Assembly: GCA_040880285.1 (NCBI GenBank)
Contig: JBBDIT010000064.1
Span: forward strand, 1 to 15,634
Length of the DNA stretch: 15,634 nucleotides
DNA from: JANQJA01 sp040880285
GTDB lineage: Bacteria > Pseudomonadota > Gammaproteobacteria > Pseudomonadales > Azotimanducaceae
Reading direction: 5' to 3'
This document shows, piece by piece, positions 7,161-15,500 of the stretch. The notes under the pieces were generated by a model that saw only the letters and a list, made by a program, of their open reading frames with translations, ran no database searches and was not told the origin of the DNA. The position numbers and the translations under genes were made by a program. How positions within the stretch are numbered: position 1 is the stretch's first letter; the number at the start of each line of letters is the position of its first letter.

Positions 7161-8444
7161 GTGAGCAGGGTCGGAATCGGAATATGCGGCCTGGGTACTG
7201 TCGGCGCCGGGGCGTTTAATCTGTTGCGCCAAAATGCCGACGAAATCAACCGCAAGGTTGGAACCCTACTCGAGATCGCACAGGTTGGGTGTCGTCGGGA
7301 TCATCCAGACTGCGACCTGTCCTCGGTGGCCGTAACCCGGGATATCTTTGACGTGGTCACCAATCCTGATGTCGATATCGTGCTCGAACTGATCGGCGGG
7401 ATTGATGTAGCACTCGAACTGGTCAAGCAGGCAATTGCCAATGGAAAGCATATCGTGACTGCAAACAAGGCCCTGATCGCCGAGCACGGCGAGGAGATAT
7501 TCAGGCTGGCAGCCGGGGCCGGCGTATCCGTGCGGTACGAAGCGGCTATCGCCGGTGGTATACCAATTGTCAAGGCGATACGGGAAGGACTGGTGGCCAA
7601 TCGCATTGAGTTCGTTGCCGGGATTATCAATGGCACTTCGAACTATATCCTCACCGAAATGGAGGCGTCGGGTAATCGCGGTTTTGATCAAGTACTCGCG
7701 GAGGCGCAGGCGCTCGGTTATGCCGAGGCTGATCCCACTTTTGATGTTGAAGGTATTGATGCTGCCCACAAACTGACGATCCTGTCTTCGATTGCCTTTG
7801 GTGTACCGCTGCGATTTGGCGCTGTGTATACCGAGGGTATATCCAGGGTGACGCCGGATGATATCCGGTATGCCGGTGAGCTCGGTTACCGAATTAAACA
7901 TCTTGGTATCACGCGCAAGCGCGAGGGCGGCATTGAACTGAGAGTGCATCCAACACTGATTGACAAGGACTCCATGTTGGCGCAGGTCGATGGCGTGATG
8001 AATGCGGTGCTGGTTTCCGCTGATGCCGCCGGGAGAACCATGTATTACGGCGCTGGCGCCGGTGCAGGTCCCACGGCCTCATCGGTGGTTGGTGACATCA
8101 TTGATATCGTGCGGGACAGCAGTGGCATTGCGAATCTTGGTTTTAAATCCGAGGCCATCGAAACGCTCCCCGTTTTTGATATTCGGCAAATCCGATCATG
8201 CTTTTATTTGAAACTTCGGGTGCTGGACAAACCTGGCGTGTTGGCGCGTATATCCACTATCTTGAGCCAACACAACATCAGCATTGAGTCGCTGATCCAA
8301 AAAGACGTCCGGACGGGGCATGCCCCTATCGTAATCATTACGGACGATGTGTTGGAAGAAGAGCTCAATAAGGCGCTGGACGAACTGCAGTCCCTGCCGG
8401 AAGTGGAAGGCGAGGTCACCCGAATTCGCGTAGAATCCCTGTAA
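7161..8444 (+). CDS. hom: Homoserine dehydrogenase
   Basis: Reduces aspartate-semialdehyde to homoserine with NAD(P)H, the branch step to threonine and methionine. The 427-residue product has a Rossmann domain (about 4-130; GICGLGTVGAG, ANKALIAEHG with Lys103) and a catalytic domain (about 130-320; YEAAIAGGIPIVKAI, GIINGTSNYIL). Within it, DVEGIDAAHK supplies the catalytic Asp200 and Lys204. A C-terminal ACT domain (about 348-424; LKLRVLDKPGVLARISTIL) suggests feedback control by threonine. It is monofunctional, with no aspartokinase domain. I chose GTG 7161, whose GGAG ribosome binding site lies at 7151-7154 inside the end of alaC; ATG 7140 is an alternative. thrC, often next in related genomes, is absent here; recJ follows after 19 nt. 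Confidence 0.94.
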   Translation: MSRVGIGICGLGTVGAGAFNLLRQNADEINRKVGTLLEIAQVGCRRDHPDCDLSSVAVTRDIFDVVTNPDVDIVLELIGGIDVALELVKQAIANGKHIVTANKALIAEHGEEIFRLAAGAGVSVRYEAAIAGGIPIVKAIREGLVANRIEFVAGIINGTSNYILTEMEASGNRGFDQVLAEAQALGYAEADPTFDVEGIDAAHKLTILSSIAFGVPLRFGAVYTEGISRVTPDDIRYAGELGYRIKHLGITRKREGGIELRVHPTLIDKDSMLAQVDGVMNAVLVSADAAGRTMYYGAGAGAGPTASSVVGDIIDIVRDSSGIANLGFKSEAIETLPVFDIRQIRSCFYLKLRVLDKPGVLARISTILSQHNISIESLIQKDVRTGHAPIVIITDDVLEEELNKALDELQSLPEVEGEVTRIRVESL

Positions 8445-8463
8445 ACACCTGATTGAAACCAAA

Positions 8464-10170
8464 ATGAAACGATTGGTTCGCCGGGACCTGCAGACAAGGG
8501 TGGATGTGGCCTCACCACTTTTATCGAGATTATTTTCGGCGCGAGGCGTTGCTTGCGCAAGTGAAGTCGACCACCGACTCGCTCATCTCCTTACACCGGA
8601 AACACTGAAGGGACTTCCTGCAGCAGTCGATTTATTGACCAATGCCATTGACCATCAGGCCCGCATTCTGATCGTCGGTGACTTCGATGCAGATGGTGCC
8701 ACCAGTTGTGTTCTGATGATGAAAGGGCTCAAAGCGCTCGGCGCAGACCATGTTGACTACCTGGTACCCAATCGATTCGAATATGGATACGGACTGACTC
8801 CGGAAATCGTCGAGGTGGCACGTGGGTTTGACCCGACCCTCATCATTACGGTTGATAACGGCATCTCGAGCGTGCAGGGTGCTGAACATGCCCGGTCACT
8901 GGGGATCAAGCTGCTCATCACTGACCATCATCTTCCCGGTAAAGAACTGCCCCCGGCAGACGCCATTGTCAATCCCAATCAGGGTGGTTGCGACTTCGCG
9001 AGCAAGAATCTCGCCGGTGTAGGCGTCGCCTTCTATGTCCTGTCGGCTCTCCGGGCTCGATTGCGTGAATCTGGCTGGTTTGAACGCCATGGCGTCGCGG
9101 AACCGAATCTTGGTGATTATCTTGACCTGGTGGCGCTGGGCACAATCGCTGATGTGGTGCCGCTTGATTACAATAATCGTATCCTGGTACAGGAAGGATT
9201 GCGGCGAATTCGCTCCGGTAAATGTAGGCCAGGGCTGCTTGCGATGATCGACGTGGCGGGGCTGCGACGTGAAAAAATCCTGTCCCGCGATCTCGCCTTT
9301 GGCATTGCCCCGCGCCTTAATGCAGCCGGTAGGCTGAAAGACATTTCCCTGGGTATTGAGTGCTTGCTGGCGGATACCCATGCGACGGCAAGCGCCCTGG
9401 CCGATGAACTCGACACCCTGAACAAACAGCGTCGCGATATCGAAGATGAGATGAGAGCCCAGGCGCTGGACGTTAACGATGAAAGCAGCTGGGTTTCCGG
9501 CAAAGATGCTGTGGGCGTCTGCCTGTTCCATAATGATTGGCATCAGGGTGTGGTGGGCATTGTTGCGTCTCGAATCAAGGAGCGTGTTCATCGTCCCGTG
9601 ATTGCCTTTGCCCGTGCAGGTGAACTCGAACTCAAAGGATCAGCCCGGTCGATCACAGGACTCCACGTTCGTGATGCCATAGACAGCATTGCTGCACAAT
9701 ACCCGGGACTGGTCACGAAGTTTGGAGGCCACGCCATGGCAGCTGGCCTGAGCCTTGCGCCTGATAAGCTGGATCAATTTGCCAGGGCCTTCGATACGGA
9801 GGCTCGAAAGCGGCTTTCAACGCAGGACCTTGAAGAGGTTGTGCTCTCCGATGGTGAACTCGATGAGCCCCTGACTGTGCAATTGGTACGGGTAATTGAA
9901 CAAGCCGCACCCTGGGGCCAGGGCTTTACCGAACCCCTGTTCGATGGCGAATTTGAAGTACTCGAGCAGCGAATTGTCGGTGGCCACCACTTGAAGCTCA
10001 GGCTGGCGCGGCGCGGGGATCCGGACCCCTATGACGCGATCGCGTTCAATCACCCGGGCCTGATTGAGGGGCGCTACAGAAGGCTTGCGTATCGGCCAAT
10101 GGTCAACGAGTACCGTGGCCGCGAGTCCGTACAGCTGGTGGTCGTGGCAACGGATCTCACGGTTGATTAG
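8464..10170 (+). CDS. recJ: Single-stranded-DNA-specific 5'-3' exonuclease RecJ
   Basis: RecJ degrades single-stranded DNA 5' to 3' in RecF-pathway recombination, mismatch repair and base excision repair. The 568-residue product (E. coli 577) carries the DHH phosphoesterase motifs for metal binding: DFDADG (73-78), TVDNGIS (129-135), TDHH (153-156) and LVALGTIADVVPL. The DHHA1 domain follows, with GVVGIVASRIKERVHRPVI, KGSARSITGLHVRDAI and FGGHAMAAGLSL, then an OB-like C-terminal part (PWGQGFTEPLFDGEF). A coiled segment around LDTLNKQRRDIEDEM sits between the cores. The ribosome binding site before ATG 8464 is poor, so coupling to hom is likely. recJ near prfB-lysS is the classical gammaproteobacterial arrangement. 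Confidence 0.96.
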   Translation: MKRLVRRDLQTRVDVASPLLSRLFSARGVACASEVDHRLAHLLTPETLKGLPAAVDLLTNAIDHQARILIVGDFDADGATSCVLMMKGLKALGADHVDYLVPNRFEYGYGLTPEIVEVARGFDPTLIITVDNGISSVQGAEHARSLGIKLLITDHHLPGKELPPADAIVNPNQGGCDFASKNLAGVGVAFYVLSALRARLRESGWFERHGVAEPNLGDYLDLVALGTIADVVPLDYNNRILVQEGLRRIRSGKCRPGLLAMIDVAGLRREKILSRDLAFGIAPRLNAAGRLKDISLGIECLLADTHATASALADELDTLNKQRRDIEDEMRAQALDVNDESSWVSGKDAVGVCLFHNDWHQGVVGIVASRIKERVHRPVIAFARAGELELKGSARSITGLHVRDAIDSIAAQYPGLVTKFGGHAMAAGLSLAPDKLDQFARAFDTEARKRLSTQDLEEVVLSDGELDEPLTVQLVRVIEQAAPWGQGFTEPLFDGEFEVLEQRIVGGHHLKLRLARRGDPDPYDAIAFNHPGLIEGRYRRLAYRPMVNEYRGRESVQLVVVATDLTVD

Positions 10171-10218
10171 GGGTTAGCCAGTTTTTGCGGATCGGTGGTG
10201 GCGGTTCCGGACTTCCGT

Positions 10219-10224
10219 TACAAT
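10219..10224 (+). promoter_or_regulatory. Possible -10 box for prfB
   Basis: TACAAT lies 60 bp before the prfB start, in the 114-bp gap after recJ. No convincing -35 hexamer is found 16-18 bp upstream. No terminator is visible after recJ, so prfB may also be reached by read-through. Confidence 0.35.
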
Positions 10225-10284
10225 GCCGCCTCCCGAAATATCGATCTCAATATCCGGGCCACCTATAAAGGATAAAGGACCAAC

Positions 10285-11380
10285 GTGGAAGTCAACGCAT
10301 TGTTATCCCGTATCAAGGATTTGCAGGAACGCACGGACGTTCTGAGGGGGTATCTTTGACTATGATACAAGGAAAGAGCGCCTGACCGAGGTTGAGCAGG
10401 AACTGGCTGACTCAAAAGTCTGGGATGACCAGGATCGGGCACAGGCTTTGGGCAAGGAACGCGCATCGCTGGAATCCGTGGTGGCAACATTTGAAAACCT
10501 GGCACGGGGTCTCGCGGATACGACCGATTATCTCGAACTGGCCAGGGAAGAAGATGATGAAGCCTTGTTTGCGGATGCTGAAACCGACCTTGATGCCTTG
10601 GGCAGGGAATTGGAACAGCTTGAATTCCGGCGGATGTTCGGCGGCGAAATGGATGAGAACAATGCCTTCGTCGATATCCAGGCCGGCTCAGGGGGTACCG
10701 AAGCGCAGGACTGGGCAGAGATGTTGCTGCGAATGTACCTGCGTTGGGGTGAGCGGAAGGGGTTTAAGACGGAGCTAACAGAAGTATCAGGTGGCGATGT
10801 AGCCGGTATTAAGGGTGCCACGGTTTACTTTGAAGGGCCCTTTGCGTTTGGATGGTTACGGACGGAAACCGGCGTACATCGTTTGGTCAGGAAGTCCCCG
10901 TTTGATTCCGGCAATCGTCGCCATACGTCATTTGCGTCGGTATTCGTGTCGCCGGAGCTCGACGATGACATCGAGATTGACCTCGACATGTCCGATGTCC
11001 GCATCGATACCTACCGCGCAAGTGGCGCGGGTGGCCAGCACGTCAACAAGACCGATTCCGCCATTCGGTTGACCCACATTCCGACGGGTATTGTTGCCCA
11101 GTGCCAGAATCAGCGTTCACAGCATAAGAACAAGGATCAGGCGATCAAGCAGTTGAAAGCGAAACTGTACGAAATGGAGATGCACAAGAGGCGTCTTGAA
11201 CAGGAAGCTGTGGAAGACAATAAGATGGATATCAGCTGGGGTAGCCAGATCCGATCCTATGTATTGGACAGCGGTCGTATTAAGGATTTGAGGACCAATG
11301 TGGAGACCTCCAATACCCAGGGTGTACTGGACGGCGACCTTGATCTGTTTATCGAGGCCAGTTTGAAAAAAGGGCTGTAA
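10285..11380 (+). CDS. prfB: Peptide chain release factor 2 (programmed +1 frameshift)
   Basis: RF2 releases peptides at UGA and UAA. The first 24 codons (GTG 10285 to CTT 10354-10356) end in an in-frame TGA at 10357-10359. Reading resumes in the +1 frame at GAC 10358 and runs to 11380, giving 364 residues (E. coli 365). The junction LRGYL/DYDTRKERL matches the known prfB shift site. The stop-recognition tripeptide SPF (RKSPFDSG) and the catalytic GGQ (SGAGGQHVNKTDSAIR) are present. The residue four before the first Gly of GGQ is Ala, the form found in most bacteria, unlike Thr246 of E. coli K-12. AAAGGA precedes the GTG. The gene is intact, not a pseudogene. lysS follows after 38 nt. Confidence 0.97.
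10345..10360 (+). promoter_or_regulatory. prfB programmed frameshift signal
   Basis: AGGGGGTATCTTTGAC contains the internal Shine-Dalgarno-like AGGGGG, the slippery CTT codon and the TGA stop followed by C. This weak termination context favours the +1 shift. By established knowledge, low RF2 slows termination at this TGA and promotes the shift, so RF2 controls its own synthesis. The signal matches the E. coli prfB site as I know it. Confidence 0.96.
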
Positions 11381-11418
11381 CAGGCAGCACCAGGACTTTG
11401 TAATCCGGATACAGAAAA

Positions 11419-12927
11419 ATGCCAGATGAGCCGATAGAACAATCCCATGAGGACGAAAACCAGATCATCGTGCAACGCAAGGCAAAGCTTGCCACGCTGC
11501 GTGAGAAGGGCAATGCGTTCCCCAATGATTTCAGACGCGAACACCTCGCACAAGCATTGCACACTGACTATGGTGACCAGAGCAAGCAGGAGTTGGAAGA
11601 GACAAAAGTCCCGACCGCTGTTGCCGGACGCATTGTGCTCAAGCGTGGACAGGGTAAAGCAAGCTTTTTGACGATCCAGGACGTCTCCGGTCGCATCCAG
11701 GCCTATGTACGCCAGAATGAAGTGGGCGTCGAGGCTTACGAGGACTTCAAGACCTGGGACATTGGCGACATTATTGGTGTCACCGGTCATCTGATGAAAA
11801 CCAATACGGGTGAACTCACCGTCTGGGCTAGCGAAGTGCGGATGCTGACAAAATCGCTGCGCCCCCTGCCTGACAAGCATGCTGGCCTGACGAATACGGA
11901 GACCCGATATCGCCAAAGATACCTGGATTTGATTGTCAATGAAGAGTCACGAGAGATTTTTATTCGACGATCCAAAATCGTGGATAACCTTCGCAGGTAC
12001 CTGACAGCGCGGGACTTCATGGAAGTGGAAACGCCCATGATGCAGACCATACCCGGTGGCGCGACGGCTGCACCCTTTGTCACGCACTACAACGCGCTGG
12101 ACGTTCAGATGTACTTGCGGGTGGCACCAGAGCTTAATCTCAAGCGACTTGTTGTAGGTGGTTTTGAGAAGGTGTTCGAGATCAATCGCAATTTCCGCAA
12201 TGAAGGTATGTCCACCAAACACAGTCCGGAATTCACGATGCTGGAATTTTATTGGGCTTATGCCGACTATGAAGAGGTAATGACGCTTACCGAGGAAATG
12301 CTGCGTGAAGTTACGGCCGCCGTACTCGGGACTACAAAGTTTACCTACAACAATGTTGTCATTGACTTTTCGAAACCGTTTGAGCGCATGACCATGGCTG
12401 AGGCCATCGTGCGACAGATGCCTTCAGTGAACGAATTGGACCTCGCTGACGAGGCAAGGGCGAGGGACATCTTGAAGGGACTCGGTGTTGAACCACAACC
12501 TTCGTGGGGTGTAGGTAAGCTCGTGATGGAAATTTTTGAAGCGGCTGTCGAAGATCAAATCGAGCAACCCGTGTTTATCACCAGGCATCCTACCGAGGTT
12601 TCGCCGCTGGCACGACGCAACGATGAGGATGAGGGAATCACTGACCGGTTTGAACTGTTTGTCATGGGTAATGAGATTGCCAACGGATTTTCCGAGTTGA
12701 ACGACGCTGAGGATCAGGCACAACGGTTTCATGACCAGGTTGCCGCGAAGAACGCAGGTGACGGTGAGGCCATGCATTACGACGAGGATTACATTACCGC
12801 GCTGGAATACGGGTTACCGCCCACCGCCGGTGAAGGCGTCGGCATAGATCGGTTGGTTATGCTGCTGACTGATTCGCCTTCTATCCGGGACGTGGTGTTG
12901 TTTCCGCATATGCGCCCGAAGCGTTAG
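11419..12927 (+). CDS. lysS: Lysyl-tRNA synthetase (class II)
   Basis: Charges tRNA-Lys with lysine in the cytoplasm. The 502-residue product has an N-terminal helix and OB-fold anticodon-binding domain (about 60-150; VAGRIVLKRGQGKASFLTIQ). The class II catalytic core follows: motif 1 around LRRYLTARDFMEVETPMM, motif 2 FRNEGMSTKHSPEFTMLEF with Arg260 and Glu262, and motif 3 GEGVGIDRLVMLL (471-483) ending near the C-terminus. FITRHPTEVSPLAR and NGFSELNDAEDQAQRF are typical of bacterial LysRS. The start is ATG 11419, with only a weak GGATA-like site upstream; it probably shares the prfB transcript. The prfB-lysS pairing is as in E. coli. It ends 6 bp from the convergent dehydrogenase gene. Confidence 0.97.
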   Translation: MPDEPIEQSHEDENQIIVQRKAKLATLREKGNAFPNDFRREHLAQALHTDYGDQSKQELEETKVPTAVAGRIVLKRGQGKASFLTIQDVSGRIQAYVRQNEVGVEAYEDFKTWDIGDIIGVTGHLMKTNTGELTVWASEVRMLTKSLRPLPDKHAGLTNTETRYRQRYLDLIVNEESREIFIRRSKIVDNLRRYLTARDFMEVETPMMQTIPGGATAAPFVTHYNALDVQMYLRVAPELNLKRLVVGGFEKVFEINRNFRNEGMSTKHSPEFTMLEFYWAYADYEEVMTLTEEMLREVTAAVLGTTKFTYNNVVIDFSKPFERMTMAEAIVRQMPSVNELDLADEARARDILKGLGVEPQPSWGVGKLVMEIFEAAVEDQIEQPVFITRHPTEVSPLARRNDEDEGITDRFELFVMGNEIANGFSELNDAEDQAQRFHDQVAAKNAGDGEAMHYDEDYITALEYGLPPTAGEGVGIDRLVMLLTDSPSIRDVVLFPHMRPKR

Positions 12928-12933
12928 GCCACA

Positions 12934-13935
12934 TCACAGTTCTGCCAGCACTGCCTCGGTGTACTCGGTAGTGGTGGCGGTCCCACCGAGATCCGGCGTG
13001 ATGACATTGCCAAGGCCAATGACTCGTCTTACCGCCTGCCGTATTCGGTTACCGGCTTCCTGCATCTGCAAATAGTCCAGCATCATGCCTGCGGCCAACA
13101 TGACGGCGGTGGGGTTGGCGATATTCTTGCCTGCAATGTCCGGAGCACTGCCGTGGACCGCCTCGAAGATACCTCGCTCATCTCCGATGTTTGCTCCGGG
13201 TGTCAACCCGAGGCCGCCGACAAGCCCGGCACAAAGGTCAGAGAGGATATCCCCGAACAGGTTGGTAGTGACGATGACATCGAACCTGTGTGGATTCATT
13301 ACCAGTTGCATGGCGCAGTTATCGACAATCATCTCCTCGCATTGGATAGACGGGAATTCCTTTGCAACTTCGCGAGAGACGTCGAGAAACAGACCTGAGG
13401 TGGACTTCATAATGTTAGCCTTGTGAACGACGGTAACTTTGCGACGATTTAATCGCTCTGCCATAGTAAAAGCATAACGCAGTATGCGCAGGCTACCGGT
13501 TCGCGTAATGACACTGCGAAGCTCGGCACGTTCGCCATCTTCACTGAGTGTATGGCCAAAGCCTGAATAGAGTCCCTCCATATTTTCCCTCACGACGAGA
13601 ATATCGATGTCGCTATAGCGCATCGTGGCACCGGGAATCGACAATGCCGGCCTGACGTTGGCGTAAAGGTCAAAGTGTTGTCGTAGTGAGACATTCACCG
13701 AACTGAACCCACGGCCGATCGGTGTGGTTATGGGTCCTTTCAGTGCCACCGGATTGCGTTCGATTGCATCGAGAGTTTCCTGTGGAATCAGGTCAAGGCC
13801 CTTGGCCAGGGCTTCACCGCCCGCAATCGCGTACTCAAACTCAAGCCCGCACTCGAGGCGCTCGAGTACTTTCACGGTTGCCGTGATGATATCGGGGCCT
13901 ATGCCATCGCCGGGTAATACGGTTACTTCGGTCAT
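12934..13935 (-). CDS. NAD-type isocitrate dehydrogenase-like enzyme (isocitrate/isopropylmalate dehydrogenase family)
   Basis: A metal-dependent beta-decarboxylating dehydrogenase of 333 residues, the short form. The substrate loop GRGFSSVNVSLRQ has Ser79, Asn81 and Arg85, corresponding to Ser113, Asn115 and Arg119 of E. coli isocitrate dehydrogenase. Isopropylmalate dehydrogenases have a different loop here. Arg95, Arg116, Tyr123 (RENMEGLYSG), Lys172 and the metal aspartates Asp205, Asp229 and Asp233 are present. Asp266-Ile267 in HGSAPDIAGKNIANP replaces the Lys-Tyr pair of NADP enzymes, indicating NAD+. The likely reaction is isocitrate to 2-oxoglutarate; homoisocitrate or a related hydroxyacid cannot be excluded. 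AAGGAA lies 7 nt before the ATG. It starts 23 nt after the M20 peptidase stop, so the two are probably co-transcribed. Confidence 0.87.
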   Translation of the reverse strand: MTEVTVLPGDGIGPDIITATVKVLERLECGLEFEYAIAGGEALAKGLDLIPQETLDAIERNPVALKGPITTPIGRGFSSVNVSLRQHFDLYANVRPALSIPGATMRYSDIDILVVRENMEGLYSGFGHTLSEDGERAELRSVITRTGSLRILRYAFTMAERLNRRKVTVVHKANIMKSTSGLFLDVSREVAKEFPSIQCEEMIVDNCAMQLVMNPHRFDVIVTTNLFGDILSDLCAGLVGGLGLTPGANIGDERGIFEAVHGSAPDIAGKNIANPTAVMLAAGMMLDYLQMQEAGNRIRQAVRRVIGLGNVITPDLGGTATTTEYTEAVLAEL

Positions 13936-13958
13936 GAATTATTCCTTGTCATCGGCTA

Positions 13959-15386
13959 TTACAATCTGGTCGCCGCCTCATCAGTATCTTGTGACGTCGA
14001 TAGCGCCCTGACCAATCGGTCCAGGAATGTTAATCCATCGTAGAACGATTGCTTGAGTATTCGTTCATCCCGGCCATGGGCACGGGATTCATTGGATGGG
14101 GTGAATATGCCTGAGACCCCGTATACGGGAATCCCGGCATTGCGGAAGTAAAGACCGTCAGTGGCGCCGGTGCTCATGGCCGGAACGACCTCGGCGCCGG
14201 GCCACATGGCGTGTGTAATCTCGGTAATGGGTCCCATGATTTCTTCGGTCAAGGGCGATGGGTCACTTGGTGTGGCGGCTTGTATCGGCGTTATTGTGAT
14301 GTCAGTGTTATCGATGACTTCCGCCAGTCGTGCCCTGATCACCTCGGGGTCATTGCCGGGCAAAATCCGGCAGTTGATGGTCGCGCGGGCGCGTTGTGGC
14401 AAGGCATTTTCCGCGTGACCGGCATCCAGCCGCGTGGCAACACAGGTAGTTCGGAGCAGCGCGTTCATGGCCGGCAACTGTTCAAAATAGGCCACGCTTT
14501 CCGGTGTCGGTGGTGACACCAGCAAGCCACGTGCATGGTCGGCCCGGGTTTTCGGCCAGGTTCTGGCACTGGCCGAGAAGAAGGCACGAGTGGTTTCATT
14601 CAAGGCGACTGGAAATTGGTAGTCGGCCAGGTTTTGAAGCGCCCCTGCCAATTCGTATATGGGATTGTAGCGCTTTGGAACCGAACTGTGTCCGCCTGGG
14701 TCAGTCACTTCAAGGGTGTAGGATTGGTAGACCTTCTCGGCTGCCTGTACCTTGTTGGACACAGGTTTACCGTCCAACAGGACGCCACCCCCACCTTCAT
14801 TGATGACAAAGTCAGCGTCGATCAGGTCGCGATGGTTTGCGAGCAGGTATTGAACGCCGTTTTCGGGCCCGCCTTCCTCATCGGCGGTGAGGGCCACAAT
14901 AATATCCCGATTGGGTACGAATCCTTCCTGCTTCATCCTGATCAGGTTGGCAATATGGATGGCGGCCTCATCCTTGTCATCCAGGGTACCGCGACCGTAA
15001 TAGTGATCGTCACGATCCAGCAGGGTGAATGGATCCACGGTCCAGTCTTCCGGGTTGGCCTCAACCACGTCGATGTGGGCGAGCAGCAGGATCGGCCCTT
15101 TTGCGGGTGCCGGGCTCCGCAGCCTGGCGACCAGGTTACCTTTACGATCCGCATTCCTGATTACCTTCACATCTTCTGGCGGAAATCCCGCGGCAAGCAG
15201 GTGATCTGCCATCCTTTGGGCGGCGATCGCCGTGTCGCCTACCGAGTGGGTGGTGTTGGTCTCAACCAGTTGTTTGAACAAGGCAAAGGCCAGTTCCTCA
15301 TGTTCCGTGAGAGCTGATTGGTTCGACGCAGAGACGATGACCGAAGACGCAAGGCCGGCAAAGATACAAAGGATACGATAGGGCAC
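13959..15386 (-). CDS. Secreted M20-family zinc metallopeptidase
   Basis: A probable di-zinc exopeptidase of 475 residues. I chose the GTG at 15386-15384, which has GGAG (15396-15393) 6 nt upstream and yields a signal peptide (MPYRILCIFAGLASSVIVSA, cleavage around Ala20), suggesting export to the periplasm. An in-frame ATG at 15452 lies upstream of the likely promoter. M20 landmarks are AHIDVV (His104, Asp106), GRGTLDDK (bridging Asp136), TADEEGG (catalytic Glu170, zinc Glu171), a dimerisation domain with DPGGHSSVPK, and a C-terminal HGRDERI histidine. The usual glycine after DxK is Asp here (DDKDEAA). Substrate is unknown: small peptides or N-acyl amino acids are typical. It is followed by the dehydrogenase gene. 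Confidence 0.9.
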   Translation of the reverse strand: MPYRILCIFAGLASSVIVSASNQSALTEHEELAFALFKQLVETNTTHSVGDTAIAAQRMADHLLAAGFPPEDVKVIRNADRKGNLVARLRSPAPAKGPILLLAHIDVVEANPEDWTVDPFTLLDRDDHYYGRGTLDDKDEAAIHIANLIRMKQEGFVPNRDIIVALTADEEGGPENGVQYLLANHRDLIDADFVINEGGGGVLLDGKPVSNKVQAAEKVYQSYTLEVTDPGGHSSVPKRYNPIYELAGALQNLADYQFPVALNETTRAFFSASARTWPKTRADHARGLLVSPPTPESVAYFEQLPAMNALLRTTCVATRLDAGHAENALPQRARATINCRILPGNDPEVIRARLAEVIDNTDITITPIQAATPSDPSPLTEEIMGPITEITHAMWPGAEVVPAMSTGATDGLYFRNAGIPVYGVSGIFTPSNESRAHGRDERILKQSFYDGLTFLDRLVRALSTSQDTDEAATRL

Positions 15387-15413
15387 AGGATACTCCAGGG
15401 GTCCAAAGCATGG

Positions 15414-15444
15414 ATGATACCAAGTCGGGACATTTTTTTTACAA
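15414..15444 (-). promoter_or_regulatory. Probable promoter of the M20 peptidase-dehydrogenase operon
   Basis: On the minus strand, TTGTAA (15444-15439) and an extended -10, TGGTATCAT (hexamer 15419-15414), are separated by 19 bp that include an A-tract. Transcription would start near 15407, giving a leader of about 20 nt before GTG 15386. The spacer is long, but the TGn extension compensates. This decides against the upstream ATG at 15452. Confidence 0.5.
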
Positions 15445-15500
15445 AATTCCACCTTTGGTCAGTAACGCGGTTTGAATTGACTGCGCTCGTGAGTTTAGTG

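Noticed and set aside
7266..7949. 227-codon open frame on the minus strand
   Set aside because: It is a shadow within hom, which has full family motifs on the plus strand.
8896..9591. 231-codon open frame on the minus strand
   Set aside because: It is a shadow of recJ with no recognisable protein features.
10357..10359. In-frame TGA in prfB as evidence of a pseudogene
   Set aside because: The surrounding AGGGGG, CTT and TGAC match the known programmed frameshift, and the rest of RF2 is intact.
12934..13935. Assignment as 3-isopropylmalate dehydrogenase (leuB)
   Set aside because: The substrate loop has the Ser-x-Asn pattern of isocitrate dehydrogenases, and no leuA, leuC or leuD is nearby.
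14535..15317. 260-codon open frame on the plus strand
   Set aside because: It lies antisense to the M20 peptidase, whose motifs are clear on the other strand; the plus-strand translation shows no family features.
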